Shown: positions 11,417 to 20,830 of the stretch, piece by piece
How positions within the stretch are numbered: position 1 is the first letter of the stretch
How the letters are laid out: the number at the start of each line of letters is the position of its first letter
NCBI GenBank assembly: GCA_025201765.1
Contig: MU623349.1
Location: 411,326 to 475,325 of the forward strand
From: Daldinia sp. FL1419
Lineage: Eukaryota; Ascomycota; Sordariomycetes; Xylariales; Hypoxylaceae
Length of the DNA: 64,000 nucleotides
Direction of reading: 5' to 3'
Translations under genes and position numbers: made by a program
Notes under the pieces: generated by a model
Database searches by the model: none
Told to the model about the DNA's origin: nothing
The model's input: the letters and a program-made list of their open reading frames with translations, nothing else

Positions 11417-11783
11417 ATTAGATGACTGTGATTGGTGGGTGTACCAATTGTTGAAGTCAAGTGCTCCTAAGTTGGTTTATATTCCCGCGTACTGTTCGGC
11501 AAAACTCTTAATCGTTGTGACGTCTTGGCACCAAACAATCACTTAAGGTTAGTTAGTCTGATGGGTCCAAGAGCAACACCAAATCTTATACCGTAGTTAG
11601 ACCATACTAATAAGTAAGAACTTACGAATTTAGAAATAACTACCAGTTATAGAATATTAAGTAGGAGAAACCCTTGGTTAAATATCACCGCACATATATA
11701 TATATATATATTCCTGACTTATGTCTTGAATTTATGGACATTCCTGGTATATTACGGATCCGTACGGCTAGGCGAATATAAAA
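11417..11783. other. Intergenic region with (TA)n microsatellite
   Basis: A run of TA dinucleotides lies at about 11694-11711. No gene seen. It separates the tRNA 5' side from the 3' end of the synthetase-like gene. Confidence 0.45.
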
Positions 11784-13193
11784 CTAACCCACGACGCTCT
11801 CAATATACTCCATCACCCCATTCCCCTGCTTCAAGTCCTCGTAGCTTTCCAGCGTCAGCGCCGCCTCGATCTCATGGATATCCGGCATCGGCATCCTATC
11901 GTAGCCCACCGGCCCGTCGGAAATCGAATGCGGGATAAACCACGACCCGTTCGTCGTGATCGGCGTCTTGTCCTCCCGTATCCCCATCCCGCCTACTTCC
12001 CCGTCGATGAACCATAACCCCAAGACCGGGTAAAACGAAGTATCTCTGTCGTCCTTGAACTCGGGCAGCAGGGCAAGCTCCTGGACGATGTACCCCTCTT
12101 TCCCATAGTACCCCGTCGTCGCGTCCTGAATCACGCGCCCGTCTTCCTGGAGCAAAACATCCGCGCCTTCGCGGGCGAAAATCGGTTTCCTCGCGAACCG
12201 GGTCAGCGAGTCCGGCTTTTCGGCCTCGAAGTACGTCGGCAGCAGCCACTTCGACCTCGGGTCGTCTTTGAACAGGTCCCAGAGGATCGCGAACAGCGCC
12301 TTGTTGCTCCAGAGCATCTTGTACGGTGGCTCGATCCAGATCGTGCCCCCGACGTACTCGCCTTCCGCGCTGCGCTGCCCGACCCGCTCCATGTCCCGGA
12401 AGCAGGCTTCGGCGAAGTCTTCCTCGGCCATGTATTCCCACGGGTACAGCTTGAAGATCACGTCGATGTGTTGCCCTTCTTGGTCGAAGAACCGGCCGTC
12501 GGGTGACATGGCGATTTGCTCCATGAAGAGTGATTTGGTGGGCCATCCCGCCTGTTGACAAGTGTCCATTAGTAAGGTCGTGTTCATGGCGTCTTCTCCC
12601 GTCTGTTCTCCATGTCCGATGGCAAAGTGAACGGCGGGGCGATGGCCTAGCTCTTTCTCGATCAGAAGGAGATTCCTCTTCCAGGTTTCGATGAGCTTTT
12701 CAGTAATAGAGTTGAGTTGGTCGTTTCCATGACCTGTCTGCTCAAGCCAGAACCATTGGATTGACGCAGCCTCTACAACTGATGTGGGTGTATCCGCATT
12801 AAATTCGTAGAATTTGGGCACTCGTAGTCTCGGGTCGGGATGGTCCAGGCCGCCGAAGCATATGTCAAAACGACCGTAGACGCTTCCCCAGGCCGGTTCC
12901 CGACTCCATGATTCCGTGATCTGTTTAAGTGCGAATGCAGGAATCGCCATTTTGCTTGTGATCATCTCCGGGTTTTCCACGAGGATATCAGCGGCTTCGC
13001 AGCACATGGCGAAGACATCTTGCCCGGCTTTCTCAAGCAGCCCGATCTCTTCGCTACTGAAAGAATAGTATCTGTTATCCGGCCAGTAGGGTTCCGAGTT
13101 ATCTCCAGGCGCGGGATTTTTGCAGTAGACTAGACCTTGGCTCTGGACGAGCCGAGTTGCATTAGGTCGCTTTTCCACTTGAATACGGCGCAT
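11784..13193 (-). CDS. Glutathionylspermidine synthase-like ATP-grasp enzyme (YgiC/YjfC type)
   Basis: One uninterrupted frame of 469 residues starts MRRIQVEKRPNATRLVQSQG and resembles bacterial YgiC/YjfC and the synthetase half of Gsp. Landmarks are 'EPYWPDNRYYSFS' (cf. substrate-domain start), 'YGRFDICF', 'VPKFYEFNADTPTS' (the conserved YEFNADTPT signature), 'IFKLYPWEYM', 'WIEPPYKMLWSNKAL' and 'RKPIFAREGADV'. These belong to the preATP-grasp/ATP-grasp fold that ligates an amine to a carboxylate; the natural substrate is not settled for YgiC-like proteins. The frame continues upstream to an ATG at 13499, which would add 102 residues, partly basic; I prefer 13193 because the bacterial family starts there, but a mitochondrial leader cannot be excluded. 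The gene lacks introns, unlike most neighbours. Confidence 0.85.
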   Translation of the reverse strand: MRRIQVEKRPNATRLVQSQGLVYCKNPAPGDNSEPYWPDNRYYSFSSEEIGLLEKAGQDVFAMCCEAADILVENPEMITSKMAIPAFALKQITESWSREPAWGSVYGRFDICFGGLDHPDPRLRVPKFYEFNADTPTSVVEAASIQWFWLEQTGHGNDQLNSITEKLIETWKRNLLLIEKELGHRPAVHFAIGHGEQTGEDAMNTTLLMDTCQQAGWPTKSLFMEQIAMSPDGRFFDQEGQHIDVIFKLYPWEYMAEEDFAEACFRDMERVGQRSAEGEYVGGTIWIEPPYKMLWSNKALFAILWDLFKDDPRSKWLLPTYFEAEKPDSLTRFARKPIFAREGADVLLQEDGRVIQDATTGYYGKEGYIVQELALLPEFKDDRDTSFYPVLGLWFIDGEVGGMGIREDKTPITTNGSWFIPHSISDGPVGYDRMPMPDIHEIEAALTLESYEDLKQGNGVMEYIESVVG

Positions 13194-13974
13194 GTTGACT
13201 GTTTGTGGTACCGACGTCTTTATGGCATCAAACGTGTTAGATGATCTGCCCGAGCGAATCGCGGAAGACAATTGATTTATGTAGTTATTTGCCAGGATTT
13301 GTCTGCAGTTATACATATGTATATAACTAAACGGGGAACACACGTTTACCGAAGCAAACAATAAGGGACCATGCCCTATCCTGAAAACCCTTCGAGCATG
13401 TCTTGGCTTTTGGGCCTTCACGTAATATACCGAGACAGCTAGGATCGAAGGAGCTGACGAATGACAAATGCGGAATAGTGAAGACCGAGGCCATCTCATA
13501 TAGTGTCAGCAAACTTCCGAATTATGTGTATAGTCGCGATGATCTTATGGAGAGAACTTAGAAGAGGGCATCGTGGGATACGGCGTGGTGGATGGTGTCC
13601 GTTTCTTAATATCCATGCGTCACCGAGTCCCACGGATTCGAGCTAACAGCTTCACAACCAACAGTAGTCCAGCACTTCCCCTGTGACCCAAACAAACAGT
13701 GACTTGGCATTAGCAATTAGTGAAAAGAGCACTGTGACTTAGAATAATTTCATCCACACTTCGGTCAACAAGTTACGATATTTTCCCTAAAGCACCGGCC
13801 ATTACACCACTACGAGCAAATATATAAATCGGGTCTTCCTCAGTCGACTTGAGATGGAAATATAAACACGCATCTCTGAGACCTCTATCTCAAGACCTGA
13901 TCTTGGAGTTCTTTCGTCACTGAACTTGTATTCGCCATCTACCGTGCAAACACAAACCTAATCGTTGCATCACC
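13194..13974. promoter_or_regulatory. Divergent intergenic region
   Basis: A 780-bp spacer upstream of both the synthetase-like gene and the small secreted protein gene. TATA-like 'tatataaat' lies near 13820, about 150 bp before the secreted protein start. Otherwise unremarkable. Confidence 0.4.
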
Positions 13975-14268
13975 ATGAAGCGACAGCACATCGCCCTCCC
14001 GACCCTGCAGCTTACCGCAGCGGCCTTCTTCGCAGCCGGCGTCCAAGCCGAGACCTACTGCGTGGACGAAGCTTCCAAGGTCGTTGCGGAAGCCGAGTGC
14101 AACACCGACACCGCTGACGCCGCCGGCCGATTCTTCCTTCACCAGGGTCCTCCCGGTCTAGCCCTCGGCGAGTTGATCCCTCCTCCCGCCGATCCCGGCC
14201 ACGTCTCCGGTGGTTTCGGTCGTCGTGAATGCCCGATTTTTGACCCCCTGTGCAGCAAAGGCGGTTAA
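13975..14268 (+). CDS. Small secreted protein, 97 residues, four cysteines
   Basis: The ATG sits in a strong context (caccATGaag). Residues 1-25 form a classical signal peptide: a basic start, a hydrophobic core 'LTAAAFFAAGV', and a probable cut after 'VQA'. The mature protein of about 72 residues has four Cys (in 'TYCVDEAS', 'AECNTD', 'RRECPIF' and 'PLCSKGG'), enough for two disulfides, and a Gly/Pro-rich middle ('HVSGGFGRRE'). Codons are strongly C/G-ending in the third position, which supports real coding. I recognise no domain. Small secreted Cys proteins are often called effector candidates; nothing here proves that. Confidence 0.75.
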   Translation: MKRQHIALPTLQLTAAAFFAAGVQAETYCVDEASKVVAEAECNTDTADAAGRFFLHQGPPGLALGELIPPPADPGHVSGGFGRRECPIFDPLCSKGG

Positions 14269-15670
14269 ATAGGTACTTACCTATATCGCCTGTTAGGTGT
14301 GTACGTGTATAGTCCTTGTTTTGGCCCTGGCGATACGCGGCATGTTAACTTATATTCTTTAGCCGCCGTCGACGCAAATTCGCATACGCGCGATTCAGGT
14401 TGGGGGTATAAGTAAGGCGATACTCGACGTCCGATAGGGGAAATGAGTAGGGTGTGTATTTAGGAGCTGACCCTGCAAGGCTGAGGGGAGGCGAAGGGAT
14501 CTGCGAACATGGATACCTTTACCAGTATCTCGGGATCCTCAACTCGGTTTGATTCCTTTACAACAGGACAGATATAATATATACTCTTGTAACTCGCATT
14601 ACGATATATTTGGTCTTTGTCAATACTAGTATCTGTATATTATCGTGGTTAACACGTTAGATGTCTTCCATACCACCATACCACCATACCACGCGCTACT
14701 TTTTATAGGCCACCGCTAAAATGTACGTACATTCTATACACATGCGACATGTTATGTCACCTGGGTTAGGGTCCCTGAGTATGCATGATGAATGATGAAA
14801 GGATGGCGAAATCAGGGTCCTATTTGATGCCAGTTGTTTCGATACCGCCGCCAAGAGCCAAGAGCCAAGAGATCGCCAAGGCATAAGGCGAATGCTTAAT
14901 TCGACTGACCAACGCCGGGACCAAAGTAGATCAATCCTTTTTAGCTTACTTTAACCGCCATTTTATAATCCCCAGTATCCTTCAACTAAATTCTAACGGC
15001 TCGAACCGATTCGCGGTACGACGACATGGAATACTCAACGTCATCGCGGTCTCTAACAGCGGCGCGAAGCTTCTTAAAGGGCTAACTACCTAGTTTAGAA
15101 TTGTGGAAATGATGCCGCTTGGATTTCGACGTCATCGTCACCTTTATTCTCTTACGTTTAATTCAGGTTATTATTAGCATCATTAGAAGCCATTCCATTT
15201 CAACACCGCTCAATTGGCCATTAAGATCGCCAAAGATTATCGGGCGTTAGCCTCGGCATTAGTATTGTGGACATAGGGATAATTGTGAGTCAAATAAAAC
15301 ACAATTCCTTGATGATCAAGCCTGGCGCGTTAGTTGAAAGAAGAAATTCGTTGGATTCATTGGGAATATTTCTATTTATGAAAGGACGCCGCGATACTAA
15401 AAGCAAGAGTTCGCCTGTTTACTACCATCATCACTAGGAAACCCATATTTTTTCTCTCGATTCTGAATGTCGTGATATCGCCAGGAGCCTGGATATTTGC
15501 GCTGACTCATCCGTGCATGAGTATGTCTATAGGCGGAGTACGAATGCGAAAATTCCGTGAAACGTGTCAATTCGTTATCGTGTTCGGTTTACTGCGTCAT
15601 GGGGTCTTCTAATGCGATTACTCAAGTAGGAGAGCCGTGGTAGCGAGCGCGTCGGCAGTTGACTAGCCGT
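14269..15670. other. Intergenic region, no gene seen
   Basis: This 1.4-kb region contains no ORF with coding character on either strand. It has a short direct repeat of 'taccaccata' at 14671-14690. It supplies the 3' sides of the secreted-protein gene and the Cys-rich peptide gene. Confidence 0.4.
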
Positions 15671-15982
15671 TTAGCAGCAAGCTTCGTCGCAGGCGCAAAG
15701 ACCACAGCAGAATTCGCAACCGGCCTACATCGAGTTAATCCCTAAGACCTGGAAGAATACTTTAGAATAACCCTACCTCTTCACCACCACGCATGTTGCC
15801 GAACTCGGGCTGGGGCTCAGCAGCCTATTTCACTGTCAATTTGGTTCTCTCTAGCTTGTGATGGTTGAAGGAACAAAAGAGGGGAAGATGAAAAGTAAAC
15901 TTACGGGCTGTTGTGTAACAACGCCGTCGGTGGGAGTCATCTCCATGGGAGCTTGCTGCTGGGGCTCTTGAGGGGAAGGCAT
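15671..15982 (-). CDS. CYSTM-like small protein with Cys-rich C-terminal tail (59 residues)
   Basis: Three very short exons on the minus strand (15982-15905, 15824-15777, 15724-15671) join in phase 0 at both junctions to 59 residues; introns are 80 and 52 nt with donors gtaagt and gtaggg and TAG acceptors. The protein starts MPSPQEPQQQAPMEMTPTDG, continues with a Gln/Pro-rich stretch and 'NMRGGEE', and ends 'CEFCCGLCACDEACC', seven Cys in 15 residues, then stop. A Pro/Gln-rich head followed by a short Cys-cluster tail is the layout of CYSTM-type membrane-associated stress peptides in fungi and plants. It lacks the long hydrophobic stretch of typical CYSTM tails, so the family name is tentative. 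The gene is easy to miss because no exon is longer than 78 nt. Confidence 0.65.
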
Positions 15983-17339
15983 CTTGATGGATCTTTCGAA
16001 GAGAATCAATCTCTAGGGAGTGACCAGGTAGTGGAAATTGGGCGACTAAGACAATGGCAGTAAGAAACAGAGAAGGACTTCGAGCGGCGAAAAATCTCTA
16101 TGGTTCGTATGTGAGAAAGTGAGAAGGAAAGGAGATTAAGTGTCCTTTTTCTAGGTAGGTGACGGATATAACGGCAATGGGAGGCAGCCCAACGATCCTA
16201 CAACCGGCAACAGCAACCCATGTGGATGTATCTATGGATGTACAGAGCACATGTTTTTTTTTCGCAAACAAGGGGGAAGGAACCTTGGAAAGAGAGGGGC
16301 TAGAACCCCAGGCAGTACCTATACCAGCCTATCCTGATTTTTATTAGGGAAACTGCGCATGTTGGAACCCTGATTTTGGACGGAAGGCGTAACACGCCTA
16401 TCGCGAACCTAGCCCAAATCTACACGCCATAAAAGCTTAATGCTGCTAGCCTAGGCCCAGTTGGACGATCCCCCGTAAAAAAGGTACGGTACCTACTGGG
16501 AATTCGCAAACAACAGATGGAAATCAACAGGAAAGAACTATGTACACAGGTAAACTGCACAGATACCTATTTGGCGGTGACAGCATCTACATGTTTCATC
16601 AGCACATACAACCTCCATGCATGTACCGCTGTAATATCAACTAAAAGAATCAATTGAATAGGTGGTCAGCCCTTGTCCTAATCAAATCCATACCCGCGTA
16701 CATGATCTAATCCAATAGGTAGATGCAGGTATCCCCATGAAAAAAAAGGCGCCGTCTAGCCGACCACAAGGTAACGCATGAAACCACAATCGGATGGGGT
16801 CGTTGTGTCCCACGGAACCAATCATCTACCCGCGGTGCCTTACGTATCTGTCTATTCAATACGGGCAAGTTGGGTATATGTGATATGCTGTTGTCCATGA
16901 TCCCTATCCAGCTGAAAATAATGAATTGCCACGCGGGTGGTCTTTATTATTGAAGTTATTTGGTAGCATTGGTAGGTCAGGCACAGCTAGATAATAGAGT
17001 CCTACATGATGCATGGATGTCTTAAATTCCATAGTCTAGACTGGCCGTCACATGGAACTTTTGAGACATGGGGATTGAATGGGGATGCTAATTCAATTGG
17101 ACCACTGAGAGATCATAACAGTGGCTGTGAATTCTGTACTTGCTCATCTTGTATCAATCCTTAGCCCAATTCAACAAATAAACTCTCTAACCGTAGTTAA
17201 TTCCTGATTATTCCCCGCGAATCCGTCGGTGGTGATACGATCAAACCCGGGGCAGGTGCCATATGTTACCAAATGTTAATTTCGTAGAGGGAATTTTGAT
17301 TGGTTCAGAGGCCGATTAGCACATTACGTATACGCGTGT
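15983..17339. other. Intergenic region upstream of the Cys-rich peptide gene
   Basis: It holds the promoter of the 59-residue peptide gene and about 1 kb with only weak ORFs. It ends at the 5-bp target duplication of the TIR element that follows. Confidence 0.4.
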
Positions 17340-17344
17340 ACATG

Positions 17345-18137
17345 TATGGCGGACCATAGGAGCCACTTTGCCAAAATCGATTTTGGGTGGCCGTAAAGGG
17401 CAATATATCCTTAGCGTGTGCATAGGCCATATATAATAAAGTTATATATAGATACTTATGCATTATAAGAGTAATGTTATAATGGTTACATACATATGAG
17501 GGGTTTTAGATTAGATTTTAAAAATAATATTATAATAGTTATATACATATAAGGGATCTTAAATTAGATTTTTTTTTACTAGTTACTACAGCTACCCTAA
17601 TATAATCCGTGCAGATATATTGTGGGGCTGTGCGTATTGTGGCAAATAGGAGATGGTTTTGTGTAGGAGGGGTATGTTAGGGGTCTGATTGGCTAAAAAG
17701 TGCTATGGGATAGTCTGAACCTACTGAGATAAGTCTGAGCTTATCTCAGCAGGGCTCAGACTAGGACGGTTTTACTTTGTATCTTTTATACCACAACAAT
17801 TTTTAGCCAATCAGACCCCCTCCCACACAAAACCGTCTCCTATTTGCCACAACACGCATAGCCCCACGATATATCTGCACGGACTATATTGGGGTGGCTG
17901 TGGTGGCTGATAAATCTAAACCCTATTAAAATAAATTTATCCATAATTTTATTATATTAATATATATAAGTTATTCAATTATCAATAAACATATATCCAT
18001 TTAACCCATATAAAACCTAAATACTCCCTATAAAAACCTAAATATTCATTAATAAAATTGCTATTACGCTTAACCAAATCTAGTTTAATATCTGACCAAA
18101 ATCGATTTTGGCAAAGTGGTATATATGGTCTGCCATA
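17345..18137 (+). mobile_element. Non-autonomous TIR element, copy A (793 bp)
   Basis: Both ends carry an imperfect terminal inverted repeat of about 40 bp: the left end reads TATGGCGGACCATAGG..., the right end on the other strand TATGGCAGACCATATA..., and both continue into CCACTTTGCCAAAATCGATT. The element is flanked on both sides by ACATG (17340-17344 and 18138-18142), a 5-bp target-site duplication. A related copy in opposite orientation lies at 35383-36508 with its own, different duplication. There is no coding capacity, so it must be moved by a transposase from elsewhere. The 5-bp duplication does not fit Tc1/mariner (TA), hAT (8 bp) or PIF (3 bp). Confidence 0.88.
17589..17900. mobile_element. 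Inner fold-back (long inverted repeat) unit inside copy A
   Basis: The centre of copy A is itself an inverted repeat. The left arm starts CAGCTACCC and runs to 'GGTCTGATTGGCTAAAAA'; the right arm is the complement, starting 'TTTTTAGCCAATCAGACC' and ending GGGTGGCTG. The arms are about 100 bp with some mismatches. The same core appears in copy B. It could be an older element into which, or together with which, the outer ends moved. Confidence 0.7.
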
Positions 18138-18142
18138 ACATG

Positions 18143-18801
18143 TATCTCGCTAAGGATATAAATGTGTCGGAGTTGCCGTTTCGATACGAGATAAGCTAGT
18201 GTCCGTCAATAGCTGAAGGAAATAAAAATCCAGTGTTTTTTCCTATTCAAGTCCTAAGAAACAAATGTCTTAGATCAATGGGTAAGACACATTTCCTTCT
18301 GTCCCCAATCCTAATACCGTTTACACCCACGGGGTTGCTATTTACGATGCGACGTTACACAGGTATGCATCCTTTATAGAAAGGGCCTTCAGGCTTCGGT
18401 ACGGGTGCCGATGCATAAAGAAATATATAAAAAGTACGTGGCTCCCACGTGTATGAAAACTCGTGCCAAACTACCATCTTGAAAAGGTAGAACTCACAAT
18501 CAGCATAATCGGTTATACGAAGTTTTGAGGTAAGGGCTTATGTGAGCGCCCCTTTCTAATGCATTTTCCTTTTTTACTTCTATCAATAATCATAACCGCC
18601 GTTACCATATCCAATGCGAGACCCTTTAAAATGCAGCACAGGTATTATGATTAACAGCCAATCGAGCCGAGCCGAGCCGAGCTGAGCCGAGCTGGCGAAC
18701 CAGTCTTTTTCCCCCAACCGAGTTTCATGCGAAAATAGATAACGAGGCGTCCTTAATGCAATCCATCAGAAAATACAGTCCTTTATATCCCGGTACTCTT
18801 T
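18143..18801. repeat. Intergenic region with GAGCC pentanucleotide repeat
   Basis: At about 18663-18694 the motif GAGCC is repeated five to six times with one or two T changes. The rest is non-coding spacer downstream of the four-TM protein gene. Confidence 0.55.
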
Positions 18802-19648
18802 CTAAGCGTGCTGGTGTCGACTGTCAAGCTCGTAGGAGTCTGCGGGTGCCTGTGGCACGTAACCGCTCGCTGCTGGGTATCCGTACTGGGGAGGCGGTGG
18901 CGATGCAGCGGGGGACTTGTACTCGGTGTTGACAGCGGGTGGGTAGTAATAACCCGGCGCCGACTGGACGTATGTGCCCTCTTCGAAGCCCTGTGGGTTG
19001 ATGGCGGGTGCGTATTTGCCGCCCCTTAGGGTGCCACGGCGCTTACGGTGGACGATAATTGCTGCGTGGATAAGTTGGATCATGGACGTCGCACTGTTAC
19101 CGTTGGTGTTAGCTTGGTGATCCAAATATATATATATTCCAGTTGGGAGTTGTGACGGTGTTTGCCGTCAATATTGAAATTCTTCGCTAATATGGTAGTA
19201 GATCGGGTGTACGTACAGCAAGACTATAGTCAAGATGATGGAGAGGACCGACAGAGCGATGACGTTCAATATGAAAATGATACCCCAGATAGCGGTCTTA
19301 ATACATGTGCTCGTGAGGAACAACCAAGGCGGCATTCGTTTCTTAGAGATTAAGATGATTTCGACTATGTTCATGATGATATTTAAGCCGGTAATGCCTA
19401 TCTGGAGGCCAGCAGAAGCACTACAGTAGTTTATCCATGTCAGTTTACCCTCTTTATTTACTCGAGGATTGCGGGAAGACATACGTGAAAAGTCCATTAT
19501 AATTGCCCAGGATATCCTCATAATCCCCTTGCTCTACGATCCATAACAACCACGCCGACGCAGCCAAGAGCACTATGCACACCAGAAACTGCAGAATCCA
19601 GGAAGTGACGTTCACGCTCTTCTTGTACGGGTAATCGTGCTTAGCCAT
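18802..19648 (-). CDS. Four-transmembrane (MARVEL-like) membrane protein with Pro/Tyr-rich tail
   Basis: Three exons on the minus strand (19648-19485, 19420-19217, 19093-18802) join in frame to 219 residues; donors are gtatgt and gtacgt. Four hydrophobic helices can be read at about residues 15-36, 58-80, 92-121 and 125-136, with a short basic N-terminus and 'HRKRRG' right after helix 4. The remaining 80 residues are a soluble tail rich in Pro, Tyr and Ala ('PPPPQYGYPAASGY'). This is the layout of fungal MARVEL-like membrane proteins, but no sequence motif fixes the family. The third exon's acceptor restores helix 4, which supports the model. Confidence 0.75.
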
Positions 19649-20830
19649 GGTGTCTACGGTTAGAATCGGGTTCGTCTATCGTGGAATAGCGGTATGGGAT
19701 AGAAGCTAGCAAGTTAATACTAGCAACAGAAGAAAACCGATCAAATGGACGAAGGGACAAAATAGAAATAGAAGAACGAAAAGACAAAACCCGACAAGAC
19801 AACCGGAGGATGATATCTAATTTACAAGTCTCCTTATGTCGCGTTTACCCCATGCCACGAATGATGAATGTTGGTTTTGGAGCTTGTGGGCTGAGCCATT
19901 GCCAAGCGGGCCGGTGCGCATTTTATTTTAAGGCAGCACTTTTCAGGCGCAGCTACTGGGACTTTTGGACGATGGAAGACTCCACGAGCGGGCACTACAT
20001 TACTTTGTAGATCACGGCCCAAAAAATTATTTATAAGTCGCATCTTTCCATTTCTCGAAGACTCGCACAGTATACGGCGTTGAGGCGTGTTTTACATCAA
20101 GCCATACAGAGACACGAAGGCTGAAGAATATCTCCCGATTAGGTTTCTTTTATTCCGAGACATGCATCACGATGGTTTTGTGGAGTTTTCTGTCGTCCCC
20201 CTTGCTGCGCTTACAGGTAATCCTAGGGCTGCAGGGGTCTTTAATGGGTCACGGCTTTTGGGCTTTTTCCGTCTTTTATTAGGGGGAACCAAGTCCCGGT
20301 GAGGCGTGTTAGGCGTGTTAGCCTACCATTCATGATTCTAATTTTGATCACAAGGGTCCAACCTCTAAGCTTGTTATACCCTTGCCAAGGCTCAGGGCTG
20401 AAAGTTGAAGCACTGAAGAAAGCCATAACCCCGCGAATAGCGCATGTTGGCTTGACGTTGCTTGCCAATCAAGTATCAGGAGGCTGTCAAGTTTAAATAC
20501 GGCATGAATATGTACAACGATGACGCCAGTATAAGGCGGGTAACGCCATAGGATTTGTTAGTTTATGCCGATCATATATGCACATCCTGATGTCGAAACG
20601 GAGGCTTAGCGATCTGCACATCTTTGCACCAACCATGGCCACTCCCAATTGAGCTCGTTTGCTATACGAGATATCTAATCATTACTCGTCTCTTATCCTG
20701 GCGTTTCCTTCAACGTGTCCAATATACCCATTGTGCCTCAAAAGCATTGGTAGTCGGTACGACACTAATAATATTGCGAAATTAAACGCAATATAAGAGA
20801 GGCCGGACAGCCTGGTTAAATCATACATCA
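19649..20830. other. Intergenic region, no gene seen
   Basis: It contains the promoter of the four-TM gene and the 3' end of the inner-kinetochore gene. Only short shadowless ORFs; none has coding character. Confidence 0.4.

Noticed and set aside
11896..12561. 221-codon minus-strand ORF rich in Arg
   Set aside because: A shifted-frame shadow of the glutathionylspermidine-synthase-like gene.
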